Positions 62,635-64,000 of a DNA stretch of 64,000 bases are shown one piece after another. The notes under the pieces were generated by a model. It searched no databases and was not told the DNA's origin. It saw nothing but the letters and a program-made list of their open reading frames with translations. Each line of letters starts with the position of its first letter. Position 1 is the stretch's first letter. This stretch comes from Bacteroidota bacterium (lineage in GTDB: Bacteria > Bacteroidota > Bacteroidia > Flavobacteriales > Flavobacteriaceae). Where the stretch lies: the NCBI GenBank assembly GCA_020161455.1, contig JAIUNZ010000008.1:62001-126000 (forward strand). The letters run 5' to 3'. The position numbers were made by a program, and so were the translations under genes.

Positions 62635-62658
62635 GATAACAATTTTAAACTATTTTAC

Positions 62659-62680
62659 ACCAAATTAAACAACTTTAAAC
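62659..62680. repeat. Right inverted repeat of the four-helix-bundle cassette
   Basis: 22 bp that are the perfect reverse complement of 62187-62208. An imperfect second copy occupies roughly 62641-62658, so the right side also looks like a decayed tandem array. It lies 7 bp from the stop of the adjacent pRiA4b ORF-3 gene. Confidence 0.88.
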
Positions 62681-62687
62681 GATATAT

Positions 62688-63227
62688 TTAATTCCAATTT
62701 TCCTCGAATCCATAGTCTTCAAAACTATCGTCGCTACCAAAGGCATCTAGGTCGTCTTCGTCTATGTCATCTTCAAATTCGGAATAGTAATCGTCTTGAT
62801 TTTCGGCTTCAAATTGTTTTTCGATGGCTTCTGCTGGCAGTTCGCCGTGAGAGAATAATAAGGCTGGATAGGTTTCTCCAATTACGGGTTCTTCAACGGC
62901 AGCTAGTTCTACTAAGAATGTCCACATGTTGATGAAATCATATACATAGATGATTTTGGTTTGTTCTAAATTCAACACATCATTTAGTGTATAATCTGCC
63001 ATTGTTTTTTGTTCACCAAGTACATCGCCTGAGTCAAACATTGGAATTTCATCTTCTTGATTCCAAGTGTCGTCACAAGTATAGAACGATGCTACTTCCA
63101 TACCGTCGAAACCAAAAGCGTTAACGATGGCGTTGTGCAAATCTTCTAAAGTGTCTTCTTGATGAATGGCTATATCTCTAAAAACATCGTCTTCGGCATC
63201 AAGAATAGCTCGGAACTTATAAATCAT
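62688..63227 (-). CDS. Plasmid pRiA4b ORF-3 family protein
   Basis: 179 residues. MIYKFRAILDAEDDVFRDIAIHQEDTLEDLHNAIVNAFGFDG and ASFYTCDDTW, then IYVYDFINMWTFLVEL match the PRiA4_ORF3 fold (about 1-130). The remaining ~50 residues are very acidic (EDDIDEDDLDAFGSDDSFED). The family occurs on mobile and chromosomal DNA; its function is unknown. Here it looks like an ordinary chromosomal gene. Confidence 0.85.
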   Translation of the reverse strand: MIYKFRAILDAEDDVFRDIAIHQEDTLEDLHNAIVNAFGFDGMEVASFYTCDDTWNQEDEIPMFDSGDVLGEQKTMADYTLNDVLNLEQTKIIYVYDFINMWTFLVELAAVEEPVIGETYPALLFSHGELPAEAIEKQFEAENQDDYYSEFEDDIDEDDLDAFGSDDSFEDYGFEENWN

Positions 63228-63308
63228 AATCGTAATTTTTTTGAGCTAACAAAGGTAAAATATTAATCTCAAAATGAAATTACGAAAATGGATTTGTTGA
63301 AAAGTATT

Positions 63309-63337
63309 AAAAAAAAAAAACCTAGCCGAAACTAGGT
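63309..63337 (-). terminator. Intrinsic terminator after the small secreted protein gene
   Basis: On the - strand a 6-bp stem ACCTAG/CTAGGT has a 6-nt loop and is followed by a T-run of about ten bases, 8 bp after the stop at 63345. Confidence 0.82.
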
Positions 63338-63344
63338 AAAATTT

Positions 63345-63734
63345 TTATTCTGTTTTGATTGAATTTATCAAGATGTTGAGCGTTTCGCCAAATGGTTTCA
63401 TTTTAGCATAAACATCTTGTTTTGAACCTTTGTTTTGTGCTACTTCGTCTAAAGCAGCTGCTTCTGATTTTAATTTTCCAACCATTTCTGTTATTGCTGG
63501 AGTAACTAATTCTGCAGGAATACTTTTTGTATCAAGTTTTTCGGAATACTTTTTTAATAAAGTGGTGTATTGTTCTATTACTTCAAAGTTTCCTTCGTTA
63601 GCTACATAGGCTACTTTAGTATATATTTGGTTTACAGTATTTAAATCTTCCCATTTATCAAGGATTTTTTGAGCATTCATTTGAGAAAAACTCGTAAGGA
63701 CTAATAGAATTACTATTGATTTTATTGTTTTCAT
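63345..63734 (-). CDS. Small secreted helical protein, 129 residues
   Basis: From the ATG at 63734 a signal peptide is clear (MKTIKSIVILLVLTSFSQMNAQ). The mature ~107 residues are predicted helical: ILDKWEDLNTVNQIYTKVAYVANEGNFEVIEQ, then PAELVTPAITEMVGKLKSEA. No Cys or known motif. Monocistronic, with its own terminator. A periplasmic helical-bundle protein of unknown role. Confidence 0.7.
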   Translation of the reverse strand: MKTIKSIVILLVLTSFSQMNAQKILDKWEDLNTVNQIYTKVAYVANEGNFEVIEQYTTLLKKYSEKLDTKSIPAELVTPAITEMVGKLKSEAAALDEVAQNKGSKQDVYAKMKPFGETLNILINSIKTE

Positions 63735-63839
63735 AATTATTTTTTTAATGGTTTCTTTATGCAATACTACTAAATATTTTTGAAAAATTTAGCATTGTGT
63801 TTTTGTTTTTTAGTTAAAACTTTTAGAATAGACTTCTAA

Positions 63840-64000
63840 TTATTCTTTATTGCCCAAAGTCCAAACTAGTGCTTTTTCTTTTGTGGCTCTAAAAATAGTT
63901 GAATGTTTTTCGTTGGGTTCGTCAGAGTAGGTCCAAGTTATGTTGGATGGTGCTTTAGAATCGAACGTTTTTGCCAACTTGGTAGTAAATTGCGAAATGT
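63840..64000 (-). CDS. C-terminal part of an alpha/beta-hydrolase (esterase-like), truncated by the window
   Basis: The - strand is open from the window edge to TAA at 63840-63842, giving 52 C-terminal residues: KTFDSKAPSNITWTYSDEPN, then EKHSTIFRATKEKAL. The pattern W-x-Y...DE..HSTI near the end is the catalytic-His region of Fes/EsteraseD-like hydrolases, so the remainder should lie beyond the window. The assignment rests on a short stretch. Confidence 0.5.
   Translation of the reverse strand, partial: ISQFTTKLAKTFDSKAPSNITWTYSDEPNEKHSTIFRATKEKALVWTLGNKE

Larger units (their letters stand above)
62185..62680 (-). other. Inverted-repeat-bracketed cassette carrying the four-helix-bundle gene
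   Basis: The whole interval between the nucleoid-associated-protein gene and the pRiA4b ORF-3 gene is one ORF bounded by inverted repeats (22 bp perfect). A read-through transcript would fold into a long stem with the gene in the loop. This is the arrangement known for 23S rRNA intervening sequences that encode the same protein family, here outside any rRNA. Whether it moves is not shown. Confidence 0.6.

Noticed and set aside
62688-63227. Plasmid or transposon passenger region, from the pRiA4b family name
   Set aside because: The family is widespread on chromosomes; no transposase or terminal repeat surrounds this gene.

Overview
The window looks like chromosome of a member of the Flavobacteriaceae (phylum Bacteroidota), most likely Flavobacterium or a close relative. 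The DNA is AT-rich. Several upstream regions carry the Bacteroidota promoter pattern TTG-N18..22-TANNTTTG. Genes lack obvious Shine-Dalgarno sequences. Lineage-typical proteins are present: type IX secretion cargo with type-B C-terminal domains, a PorV2-like barrel, FecI/FecR/TonB-receptor regulation, tandem TIGR03643 proteins, and DUF4369 and DUF4105 proteins. Nearly all genes are intact. I see no IS element, prophage, rRNA operon or CRISPR array.

Layout. 1-3641: the end of a surface-polysaccharide locus (Wzy-type polymerase/ligase, GT4 glycosyltransferase, initiating sugar-phosphate transferase). 3609-10734: envelope genes (DUF4105 protein, PorV2-like barrel, pssA, GH25 protein, lptB, tatC, KpsF-type sugar-phosphate isomerase). 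10821-16056: recQ, a DUF2891 protein and an FAD-dependent oxidoreductase. 16141-20981: a lipoprotein made of repeated YP modules with a Kazal-like insert, followed by an ECF sigma factor, a FecR anti-sigma factor and a TonB-dependent receptor. 20988-28476: methionine sulfoxide reductase B/A fusion, idi, a pterin synthase, bcp, manA, tRNA-Thr, an EamA transporter, aqpZ, AlkB-like and fatty-acid-hydroxylase genes. 28570-38437: paired TIGR03643 genes, M61 peptidase, a large B12-binding radical SAM protein, a three-gene biotin-dependent acyl-CoA carboxylase, and the small secreted protein downstream of rimO. 38442-48463: rimO, a FadL-like porin with a low-complexity lipoprotein, proS, tRNA-Glu, rpsT, a histidine kinase/response regulator pair and typA. 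48805-55396: two tandem T9SS type-B surface proteins. 55481-64000: an ABC-2 exporter, an Omp85-like barrel, a YfcC transporter, a nucleoid-associated protein, a four-helix-bundle gene bracketed by inverted repeats, a pRiA4b ORF-3 family protein, a small secreted protein and a truncated esterase-like gene.

The most unusual structures are: (1) the four-helix-bundle (S23/IVP/Avd-like) gene at 62239-62634, enclosed by a perfect 22-bp inverted repeat that lies inside a 20-bp tandem array; (2) the YP-module/Kazal lipoprotein coupled to an ECF-sigma/FecR/TonB receptor cassette; (3) a helically phased 21-bp repeat array downstream of typA; and (4) an Asn/Gly/Tyr/Trp-rich prion-like lipoprotein. All functions are inferred from motifs read by eye. 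No database search was run.
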